A program made the translations under genes and the position numbers. The notes below the pieces were generated by a model, which saw only the letters and a program-made list of their open reading frames with translations, did not search any database and was not told the DNA's origin. Of a DNA stretch of 64,000 nucleotides, positions 37,401 to 49,400 are shown piece by piece. Each line of letters starts with the position of its first letter. Within the stretch, counting starts at the first letter, position 1. Source of the stretch: Ascaris suum. Taxonomy: Eukaryota > Nematoda > Chromadorea > Rhabditida > Ascarididae. The stretch covers positions 17,871,868 to 17,935,867 of the forward strand of contig CM024168.1 in the NCBI GenBank assembly GCA_013433145.1. The letters are read 5' to 3'.

Positions 37401-40400
37401 CAACCGGCAGACTCGCTGACACAAGCAAATCCGTGGGAGCACGGACCTTGGAATGACGCTGCGTGAATAGGCATGATCTGTAAATATTGAGATATGGAAG
37501 TGTTAAACTGATACCTATGAGCTGGTGGTCGATCCTGATTGCAGTCGATCTACACCCAATCTCCGTCACTGAGATTTTCAGTGCTTTAAAAGTAAATGTG
37601 GATAACGGTGGCTTCCAAAAGCAATCTAAAAAAACCGTTCACATCAACATGCTATCTTATCAATGAAAGGTTCGCGATCAAATGACCCACAGCGACGTTT
37701 CTACACGCTTATATTTAAAGGTAAAGTTACGTTCGTGCAAATACGTCGGTGATCCTACTCTAAGCCCCCTTCAACTGGACTACTGACCACAAATTTTGGG
37801 GCTATCAGGAAATGAGCCATGGTCAAGCAGTTCATCAATCGCATATTCTCGCCAAAGTTGCGAGCAATAAATTTCAATTAAAAGCAAACAGTCGCAAAGT
37901 TCTTCGAAGGTTGCGCAAGGGAGATACGTCTTGTGATTTTAATATCCACGTAATATGAAGATAACAGGAAAAGAAAACGAACTGCTGTTGATATGCAACA
38001 CAGACGAGGGCACGGCCAGTGAATTTCACCTCCTCCACCTCCTGGCAGAGGATACACGTCACCCGCCGTGAAGCGACTGGACCAACCGCGCAGCGTGCAC
38101 CTCCCAAACAAACCGGGAACCCACTATCATCCGGCAAAACTCTGAAAAAACATTTCATGTGGTCCCGAGACAATTCTAAGACAAATGACAATTTACTTCA
38201 TAGCACTGAACTTCATTCACTCCTAGCCTGAACCAGTTTAGCGCAAACCAAGAGATAACCGTATATTACAAAGATATTCCTGCATAATGACCAGAACGAC
38301 ACCTTCCCATCGTTGTTGATGGTCCCGGCTATTGAGGTGGCGCTGTGCAAACAAATTACACTACCACATCATCCAAAGCTTACCTATTCAAGTAGACTCT
38401 CTTGCATGAGGCTCATGGTAATATCTTTTGAGGTCTTAGTGAGCAGATATCACTGTTGACGAACACCGAAAGTGACTGTTTAATTATTGTTACATCGAGA
38501 GGTGATATGAATTGAATCCTTTTCAGACGAATTAAAACATTTCGAAAAAAGGGCAAAATCCCACTCACTCAAAGAAAGATTGAAAGAAACTTTATAAATT
38601 CGGACAAGATAATTGAAAGGCAATGGCAGAAACGAATTACTTCAATTTCAAATGAATCATTCGCACTGTTGTCCATGTCTATTTTTTCTTCCGGTGGTCA
38701 GCAAGTTGATAGCATCTCAAGGGAAAATGGAACCGCCATCTTCTCCTCTCCAATCGCCTCCCTCCTTTCCCTCACATCTCCGACGAATTATTATTTAGAA
38801 TGTATGCTAATGAGGTTAGCGGTATCAGCACAATGCTAGCAAGCTGATGACACCAAAATTTGCATAAGAGATGCATCATGGTGGAAAATACTGGAGATAG
38901 AGGATGCCGAGTAGAATCGAAAACAACGCAATGCGTTCGTAGTGGGATGATGATGCCAATGCGCACTATGCGCACTTCGTCAAAAGCAATGCTTTGAAAT
39001 AAAGTGAACATTTTCAGGCAAGATACAGTGAAACATTTGAGATGAAATTGTTATACGCAACGAAAGACAGCCCACTCCTCGTTCAGAAGGCGTAGAAAAT
39101 CGTTTGGGGGACTGCTGCGAGGGACCGCAAACATGAAGATCAAAGAAGATGGCGAACAATCTTGGGAACGTTGACTAGCTTCGGATTTGGCAAGAGAAAG
39201 CCGACGAAACATTCCCCACTTCTTAGAAGGAATTAGAAGGAACGAGAAAAGTCATTCGAAGGTGCAGAAAGTGACTCCACTTTTTACAACAAAACTCTCA
39301 TAAGAGAACAGTGCCTGTTATGTGTTCCTTCAACGATCTAAATGAACTCAGCTTAATGAGATGACTTAATTCCAAATTGAGACAAGACGCACGAATAGCA
39401 AATAAAACAGTCGCTAACCCAATGGGTTCCTCGTCCTCATCGACCGCCCTCGACATGACATTTCCTCTTCGTCTTTCTTTTGTGCTTCTAACAGGTCTTT
39501 GTTCTGAGTAATGAACTTCTTCTGCATTCGGTTCATCTAAATATCACTCATAAAACCTATCCCACTTTTACAGCCAAATGACATCGATCAACAAAAGCGA
39601 ATTTTTCTTGTTAGGAAAGATTTGCAATTTATCTTCACTAGTTTACGATGCAAGTTTTGAAAATGCAATCTTTCATCTCGGATGTCAAACTTTCCTGCAA
39701 GCAAAGTTTTTGGCCTTACAAAGAAAGGGATTATGACCCATTTCCAGGTTTACACTCATTCATGCATCGTTTGAAACTGCGCCAGAACCATTAACTTGTG
39801 CTAAATAACAATCATTCAACATATTCCCCTGGTCAGTTTATGCCACACAGACGTCACATCGTCCTAACAAGTTGTCCTCAGATTGAAAACTTCGTCATGC
39901 ACTGACACTGCTATAAACGATCAGTTTAGAGAAGATGCTGCCAAACCTTCTTCAGACGACCTCTTTTGCATGTGATGAAATGAAAAACGTGTAAGTTTAA
40001 ATCGCACCTGCTCCATTGCTTGCTTCCTCATTCTTGCCGCTATGGCAGCACGTTTAGCCTGGCGGTCAGCATCCTTTGAATCGTCGCCTTTCTTATCGCT
40101 TGCGGTGCTTAATCCTGATGCTGCTGCTTTCAATTCCCTATAGCGCTGAAATAGCTCAGATTTTACGTGCAAACGTCTTCAAAATTTAATGTTTGCTATC
40201 TCTATGAGTTATTAAGAAAAACGCAAGAACGAGACCACCAACTCCTTGAGTACTATCGAACACCGACTTTCGTGCTCTCACATAAACGACAGAAGAAGAT
40301 GGAGGAAATGAAGTGATATACCTTTAAACAATGGCAGTATGTGGCATCCATTTATTAAAGGCTCCTTTAGATAGAATGATTTAATAGAGCACAATCCGTC

Positions 40401-43400
40401 CCTCATAATATTATCACACAAATTCGTTGCTGCAAAGTACCAAAAATCCCTTGAATGCACTGAGTGCCACCGATTTCGATGTCTTAATTCCTCAATTCCC
40501 AACAAATCAATCTAAATCGCATACTTCGCTTGGAGAAGGATTTGATCAGAATGGTTAGTCAGGTTCCGATTGGCCCTTCAATTCAAAAACAATGCCTTTA
40601 ACAAGTCCAGAATCACCTCCCATAACCTCGCTCCCTCTCATGCGAAGAGATGGTCGTGAACACACTGCTACTCACCTGTACCGTCCAGGCAAGTAGATCT
40701 GCATTTGCCCGCACTTCAGGCTTCCCATTAAGTTTTTCCAGCAGCTCAAATATAGCCGATTCGTCTGCTGCACGGATGAAATCGAATTTATTGTTGTCTG
40801 CCTGTTCTACAAGACCCATACCAATGAGGAACAGTGCCTGAAATTGACTAAGATATCCACTTCTATCGCTGGGAATCGTCACTTTATAGAGCTCTCAACT
40901 GGATTAGACAAACGCATCCTGTAATAGGTTGCACAATCAAAGCAAAGGAAAATAGGCAACAGCCTAACGTCCTCATCGTCGCCTACAGCCAAGAAATGAT
41001 CAGCGACCTCTCAAATGCAAATTTTTCCTCTTGGCCCTCGCAGTGCAAAAAAACTTAGCAGACATGCAGCCAGTATTGTTAGATTTACACTAAATTTCGA
41101 GCATCTCAAAGGTAATACTATCACATAAACCCGAATTTTTTCCCATTTTTTCCCAGTATTTCAGAGAGATTTATCGAAGAATTAAGAGAGTCAATAAGAT
41201 AAGAGGAGTTATTTCTGCTTTCAAAAACTTTGATAAAGTAAAGCAGCAACACACGACTTGAAGCAACATATGAAAACATACCGTTTTTTGATTTCCACCA
41301 CAGAACTGTGAGGAAAACTTCACTTTCACGGAAGGTGGGTTATTTGAAGGAGGAGAGGGAATTAATTAATGCAGAACATTTACCCCTGCCTCTACAGTAT
41401 ACACCAAAAACAACCAAGTTCAAGCTTCAACCAAAGCCTAAATCTAAGCATAAGTATAGGCCTAGATCTGAGCTAAGTCTGAGCCTAAGTCATGGAATAC
41501 TATTGCGAATAATATCAAAATTAACAAAAAACCTTTCGTAACGGTCAACAGATGTATGAGAGGAAAGTAAATTATGAACCCTGTGGAAGAGGGCATCGCT
41601 GGAATATCGGCTTCTTTTGGCCGTCCTTTCGATGATGGTGCGGATAAGCGTAAGTAAGACAGATGAACGAAGCAGACTGGTGATTGGTCGAAAGAATGGT
41701 TCGAAGGATGGCAGTCGGGGAGGAGGACATGCTACCAGCGACCTGAACAGCGCACATAAATACTGCACTTTCAGTCAAAAAACATTAACCATTGCATCAT
41801 TTTCCAACGATCTGCAAATTCTGTCCGGTTTCGTGGCTCCAAATCGTAAAACCAATGCCCGCACTTATACGACATCTATAAGGGAAGGAAAGGAGAGGAG
41901 TCCAACAAACATTTTCAAGAAGAAATAAACGAGAAACTATGAGTGCCTCGAAAAATATGAGCATTTCATTGTAGACAGACACCTCGGACACATTTGCATA
42001 CAACGAAAACAGACAGAAACAATACCTGAAATATGCAATGTCAAGAAGTTGAATAACACTTGATACAATTTTAAATCAAACTTTTCTGTGATTTTAGAGG
42101 CACTGAGGAGGAAAATCTATATCTACCACATGTAGTTGAGAGATTACTAGCAGACCATACAGAACAACCGATCACTCTGATGTAATCACTGACATAATCA
42201 GCGAATATTGAAAAATAAGAATGAAGATTAACTTATCGCCATTGGCTCTCTCCTTCTGTTGATATTGCTCAGCCTGTGAAATATCTGTTTTTGAATAATG
42301 ATAGAAGAAAGCATTGTATTCGTTCAGCACCGACTTCTTCAACGAAAACATTCCTGCACTCGTCTTTGTCGGTTTCCTGTAATCAGAAACAAGCCTTCAC
42401 AAAACTGAAAACCTAATAATGTGGGTGAGTAAATGAGGCAAACTCAATTGTGGATCAAGCTATAACCTCACGATCTCTTTGCCGACAACCTCTTATCCTT
42501 TTATCCTTTTATATTTATTCAGTAAATAAACTCAAAACAATCCTTCTCTATTTAGCATTCGAAAGCAATTTACATCATTACTGCCAGTGGTCATAGACTT
42601 CAATTGATAAAACGATTTTCTTGCCCTCCACGTTCAACTAACACCTGCGCATGTACAGACAATAGATGGAATACAGAAAAGAATGATCAAATAAAACCTT
42701 TTGTCTCTCAAAATCGTGTTTAAATACACGATTTCCAAGTTCGTGTGAACAACCCTCCTCTAAAAGTCGCGTCACACCAAAGTCATTATCTAATACGCCA
42801 ATATGCCGTCCCATCCGTCCTTAAAACAACTGTAAACAGCGAAACAACCTAATCCGTCGATTGCAGCGGCATTCTTGGCTTGTTTATCACGACATAAATC
42901 AGTGCAGACAACAAAACCAAGTGAGAACCAGTGCGAATCTAAAGTTTCCGAGCATACTAAAATATAAAGCAAGAAATCACTCAAGAAGCTCCAATCAGAG
43001 ACGACTGTTCTCTAATTCATTACCGCCATGAAATCTGCGTTTTTAGCACATATCCCCTGACTGAGCATCGGAAAAAAAGCGAACCTAAAATCAGCAACTG
43101 ATTTGACTGCTTCATCAAGAGAAAGTTTCTCCAGTAATGGACACTCCGGTATTGCTCGATCAATCTGTAGTTTAAAAAAAGATTACAAAAAGGCAAAAAA
43201 AATTCTCGGAACTATAACCTTCAAAATTCTTAGTAGGATATCTATCGAAGATAGATATGGAGCTTGCTCAAAATAACGATAGTAGGTTATGCTTCAGATG
43301 TGTGAAAACAAGAAAGACGTATTTCTCTTGAAGTTAATTCGATATAAAAAATTAAACTAATTCAATGAAATAAAAGAGTAGGAGGGAAAGGCAGGCTAGT

Positions 43401-46400
43401 TAAATCAATAAAATATCAAAATTCCATAAAGACGTTGACTCTCTCTCCTTAAGACCATTTTTGCTCGAAAACGTTCATCGAGCAAAAAATTACTCATTTG
43501 TGGCAATGTAGTGCTTTGTAAATTCCAGTTCATATGAAAGCGCAAAAATTCATCGCAAAGTATATGCAATTATAGCAAAGAATGATTAAAGCCGAAAATC
43601 AGCCACACTCATAACCAATACACCACCAATTCATTGCCTGTCCTTCTCCCTTCCCCTCTGCAAGCGCTGAGCAACAAGCATCTAAACAAAGTTCACTAGT
43701 GACCGAAATAAAATAATAATTTTGGCCTAGTAATAGTTTAAACTTTGGAGACCTACGCTTAATATTTGAATGTCACATAGGGGGATAAGTAAAGGACAGA
43801 AATGAAATTTAAAGAATCGTAAGTACAGGATGTCGATGCAAATTTATCAACATTAGATAAAGCAATGATATCTATAAAGAATAACATGTAATACAAACGT
43901 TCCGCGGGCACATTTGGGCAAGTCTACCAAATAAATGGGCTCGGTACGAAAAATAACGACAAGGCAACCTTGCTGAATGGTTTGGGTCCAGTTGCAAGTA
44001 TATGCAACACCTCTCGCCGAAGCATCGCCTTCCGTGTGCACACGCCAACACCCGGCATGAACCTCTCGCCTGAATAACGCAGTCTGTTATACTATTTCAT
44101 TACAACTCAAACAAAATAATTGTAAAGATTCACACACTAGCGCAAACAAAGCGGATATAAAAGTATGTCCTCTAAGTCAAAAGATGCCTTGAAATTTATT
44201 ATGAACTTAAACACCGGCAGCAACTGAAGCCACCACACCTCAGTCATAAAAGGGAGCACCATTGGCCATCATCGATGATCAGAAGAATCTATCACCCCGC
44301 AACCAACCGGTAATCCGAAAATACTCTGACTACAACTGATTTACTTCATATTCACTTTGAAGATGTCAAGAGTAAATCAATAATTTTAAAAAACTGACGG
44401 TCTGAGAACGCTGCTGCTCCTTTCCAACACTTACTGTCACTTACACGGTTTGATCCAAACATTACAACAACCATTACCGATGCGGTCGCTGTCGGTAATG
44501 GTTGTTATAACCACTACAACAACCACTACCGACAGCGACCACATTCACTATAAACGTCCGATACAACAGTTTACGATAAAGCGATAAGACCGACTCTTGG
44601 ACAAAATTACTCACCAATGATGGAGATAAGCAGATGCAGCATTTCCTCAGCAAGAGTGACAGTGCTCTTACTTAACTCTTCAGGAGTGCTACCTGTCGGA
44701 CTGGAGCTCCTATGTTCCTCGAATCCAACCTCAGCCCAATTGTGCAGCGCGAAACGATTCAGCAACCGAATAAGAAACACATCAGGCGGTGATAAAGCTG
44801 CGCCCACCTTAAATTCAAATATTCACCCATAAACTTACCTTTCAGTTCACATCCAGGCAAGAGTCTTTAATAACGTCCATGCAAAAGAATCGTGAAGAAG
44901 AGACCCTAGGCAAATACAAGAAGACGGCAGCTGGGAATATACCACCGAAAATATATGAATAGTTCGCGAAGCTGAAGGGCAACAGCGCCTCAAGCTTGAC
45001 TGTGAGCTTGAATGAAATAAACATAAATGTGTTAGAGATAAGCAGTTTTATCACAAAAGAGAGCCAACGAATAAGAATAAGCGTGTCCTTGGCTAGTGCA
45101 TCGGCTTTGATTGCGGACTTATGGACTGTAACGCCATCGAGAAGGGTAATGAGGGTGCACAGTTGGTTAAAGAGAATCAGGTGACAACTCGAAGCATAGG
45201 CTGATATCGTGTAGTTTAAAGTGCCAAATACTAGAAACTTCTGCCAAAATCCTGTGAAGTACTCAGCAGGAGCAACAGAAATGGTGTGAATTACGAACAT
45301 ACCAACAACAAAAAAGAACGCTGATAGAGTTGTGCCGAACACATAGAGAGATAATTTACCTGCATCATGAGGACATCCCGATCGAACATTTCCGTACGAC
45401 ACAGAGGTGATAAATAATTGTGAATCTGAAAGATTTAAAAAATCTCTACCTATCACCTCTCTTTGCTTTCTATGCTTTGCTATTCTAAAGCATCGCATGA
45501 AAACATGCATAAACCTCTATAGAACCCAACCGACTATTAACTGGTCCCACACACATACGTTTCATTCTGGGACTTCCCTTTGAAAAACACTGTCCTTCGT
45601 TTTAATTCAAGATGGTCATACTCTGTTTAGGCATAAATAGAGGTACGACCATCTTGATTTTATGATCATACCAGAGGTATGATCACTATTCATAATCACC
45701 ATCGCCTCGATAATGCAAAAAAAGAAGACTAAAATAGCTGTTGCAAAACTAAAACCCGCATAAAGCATTTTTACAATCTAGCGATATTTTCGCATACTCT
45801 TGAATCAATTACAACGAAATTCAATATAACAAACCTGATTGATTAGTGAGAACCCGTTGCGACGCCACATTTGTGCCTGAGATTGTGCACACAACACTAA
45901 CACCCTGCAGAACATTTCACTAGTTGATGATTACATCGAATAAGCATACCCTTCCATTCAGAAAAAATAACTACGAAACAACTGACATCCCCTATAAACT
46001 TTAAAAAACGATTAACGGCGGAGAACCTTCTAATATCGCTGAACAACTCCTTGATAAAAGAATCTCGCAACGGTAAAATCATGAGGTTTATATTCATAAG
46101 TTTTGAAACATATGACCAAGTAAATATTAATCGCACCAAGCAGCAATGCCAATACTGCTGCAGAGGGAGATCGCATAAAATTTTTTGACGAAGAGGACAG
46201 AATGTTTTTGCAACCGCAAGATGGTTTACACGACTTACAATAATATTAGGTTTCCTAAACGTACGCGATAACCTAATATTTCGCATTACCCACAACACCT
46301 TATTTTATCTCATTTATCTCATGCTGTCTACTTGTGCGGTTCTGTATCCTTTCAGGCAAAAGCCCATATTACGATGTTTTGAGTTCCAGAAGGAGGAAGG

Positions 46401-49400
46401 AAGAGAAATCATAAGGACAGAGTTTTGATCACATCGCGGAGTCAGCCTCAAGAATGTCTTGATCGCATTCAAATTTCACATATATGAAGGTTTAATGAGC
46501 ATGAAAATGGCGTCCATGATTTTTTCGCCATATATAATCATAAATAGGTTTCAAACCACAACGCAAGAGTCAACTTAGCGTTGTTAAAATTGACCAACTT
46601 TAGAAGCCGAATTTGGCGGTGATTTGGGCGCTTCTGGGTCTCGTCAGGCAAAGAAATCAAAAACCATTTCATTCCAAGAGGTTTCTCCCCCTCCTCTCTG
46701 AGCCAAAACGGTGCAAGGACATCTGATCGAAATTCATCCACTCTTGCATGGTACCTCTCAGCAGTGCTACAACTGATCAGAAAGTGAAACAGCATCCTTC
46801 TTATAACAATAAACAATGGACAAACCGCATTGGCATCTCGTAGAGCATAGCCCGTTTGCCTTTGAGATTTAACATATCCGTAGTGGTCGAATCCTTCATC
46901 GCGCTGGTCGTAATTCGTTCAAGGAAGCTGGCTGGAGCAGCAAAAAGGCCCGCAAGTAGACGCCATAATGGTTGATGAATCGATAATTTACATTTCGTCA
47001 CATCAAACGGAATACACATCGCACTTACTCCATTCACTGAAAACAACTCTCTAGTAACAGAAAATTTATAACTCGCAATAAACAACTCCTACAATGCAAT
47101 AAAATATATTTTCAATTGTCAATGCTAACGGTTCCGCTAATGCGAAAAAATCAGCGGCGAATCATAATACCACTTGTTCAGGCATTATATGTTCAATCAT
47201 CGGTGAACTCAATCCATGGTAAGGAAAAGTTTGGTAAACGGTGAGGAAATGGGAAGCCAGCCATACTGCAACGGAAATTAATTCTGAGCTCGTAGGAGAC
47301 GCGCGAAGTGCACTCATCAGACCCGTTCGCACAGAATGCAACATTCCCTGCAACTATATCAAAATCCTCTTATCATAGCAACAGCAACGTTTTTAACAAT
47401 CAAATGAACTGTCAATAGTAAGGTACCTTTGATCTTGACTTTGTTGGAGAAATCCTCCGATCCTTTGATAACCATTTGGATTTCATTTATTAAATAATCG
47501 AGAAGGCGTGCATGAACATATTTCTGAAAACAAGACAAGACAGTTGGACTGTTAAAGACAAGGAAGGCGACAGAACAATGACGATCGCTCTCCCTTATCG
47601 ACCACACAAGGATGAACTACGCGGTATCCTATCAGGCAATAAAGACAACATTCCGAGTTTAGATGGCACAGGTTGAACAAATAAACTTGTGCCACCTTTT
47701 TGTCATCAACTCCATAAACATGAGAGCATCTTTTTGCACCTTTGCAAGATGTGTACATATGACGAAGGTTTTATGCTCAGAACTTAAGAAATCCCATCAA
47801 ACAGTTCGTACATCCCTTAATTTGCTAACTACATTAAATGAAGCTCGAAGATTTTGCTCTGAATGATTCGAAACTTGGGGTGAATGAATGCCATCATCAA
47901 TATTAACATACTATTCCATTAAACCTGCACTCCTAAATCATACGGTCACGGCTGTTAAAGTTGCCCATGAAGATTCGAGTATTTCATTGTAACATCAAAT
48001 TGCAGCATGCATATCAACACTAATCCGTCATCTGCAAAATTAATGTCCTTCCATTAACTCCCATTTCGCTACCAATCATGACTTCAGATCCCGAATAACA
48101 CCGCATCGGAAGTAACGAATTTCGGAGTGGCAGCCTACCAAGCATCAATTTCTCTCTCTCTCTCTCTCTCTCCCCCCCCCCCCCCCCCACATACCAGCAG
48201 TTCCTCGGAGATATCCCCACTAAACGTTTATAAGATTCGCAATAGCAGTGCCTCGCCATCCCCAACCCTCACCTCTTGCAAGAAGTTACTCGTTGAACAG
48301 CTCAATGACCTATGATGCCAAATGATCTCAAACATTGATATCGACGGATATGAAATTCATACATCGAAGAATGTCTAGACAGAGTTCATAAGCGGGAAAT
48401 GCCCTCATCATAACAAGTGGAAAAACAAGCAAAAAAAGTCCAAATATAGTCTGATTGGTACATTGTTGCAATCTCCCTGCCACGGTACAATAATGAACAC
48501 TGCTTTAAGCAACCGCACAACTCGATGCAAAGCCAGCAAACCCTTATAGAACTATGGCCCGGGAAAAGCCACATATACAGCCTAACGAAAACGAATGCTC
48601 AACAACTTAGTCAAGTTGCACAATTTAACGCAAGACTTAATATGGCTCTTCTTCCCCTCCCTCCCCCCGGGTAACAAAGCTTTAAAGCTGCCCCCTTATA
48701 TGGAGGGCCAATCTTGTCAAAAAGCAAAACCTGACACGCACATCTGAACATGCCCAAGCGATAAGCAGCGTTGTGACGGTCTGCACGCGTAACTGGATGT
48801 TGAATGCCGTCTCCCACTCGAGCTCCCATACTTGATGTTCCACACTTTGCCGCTTTACCTCGTCCATGCCCTTAAAAAATTATCCCTCCTCTGAGACGAG
48901 AAGATTACGGGCACGAACAAAACAAATAAAGATTCCGGTACCCGGGGATTCCGAAAGTGGGATATCTCCGGATCTGGGTAGCCACTGTACAAGCACACTC
49001 TGCAAGGTCAATGTGTTTCAGAATTTCAGCTAACATAAGCAACGATTCAGATCAAGGGTGACCTCTGACTGGCGCCTTGAGTGAAAGCAGAAGGAAGGAG
49101 AATGGGAAATGAACCCGCTAACCGCAGCCGATTTCGGAGCGATGCCTCACAACGGTTCTTTGTGCAAAAAGGAGGAAATTTTTGGCGGATTTCGTGGTAG
49201 TCGAGGGGCTGCTGCAAAACAGCGGCTGGGATTTCACATAGTCAATCCTTATGACATTAGCTGAAACGAGTCTCAGAAGGTAGTTTTCTCACTTCTTATT
49301 TTTCCTTAATTAGGGCGGTTCAAAATGGACGTTGAGGGAACACAGTTGTCAGTGTATAATATTTGCGTTGCAAGATGGCGCATATTTTTTTTTTGGTTTC

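Noticed and set aside
45301..45510. Upstream part of the 222-residue minus-strand frame 44842-45510
   Set aside because: It overlaps the real ubr-1 exon 45360-45425 in a different reading frame, so the long frame as a whole is not one gene; only the intronic part is kept as a candidate.
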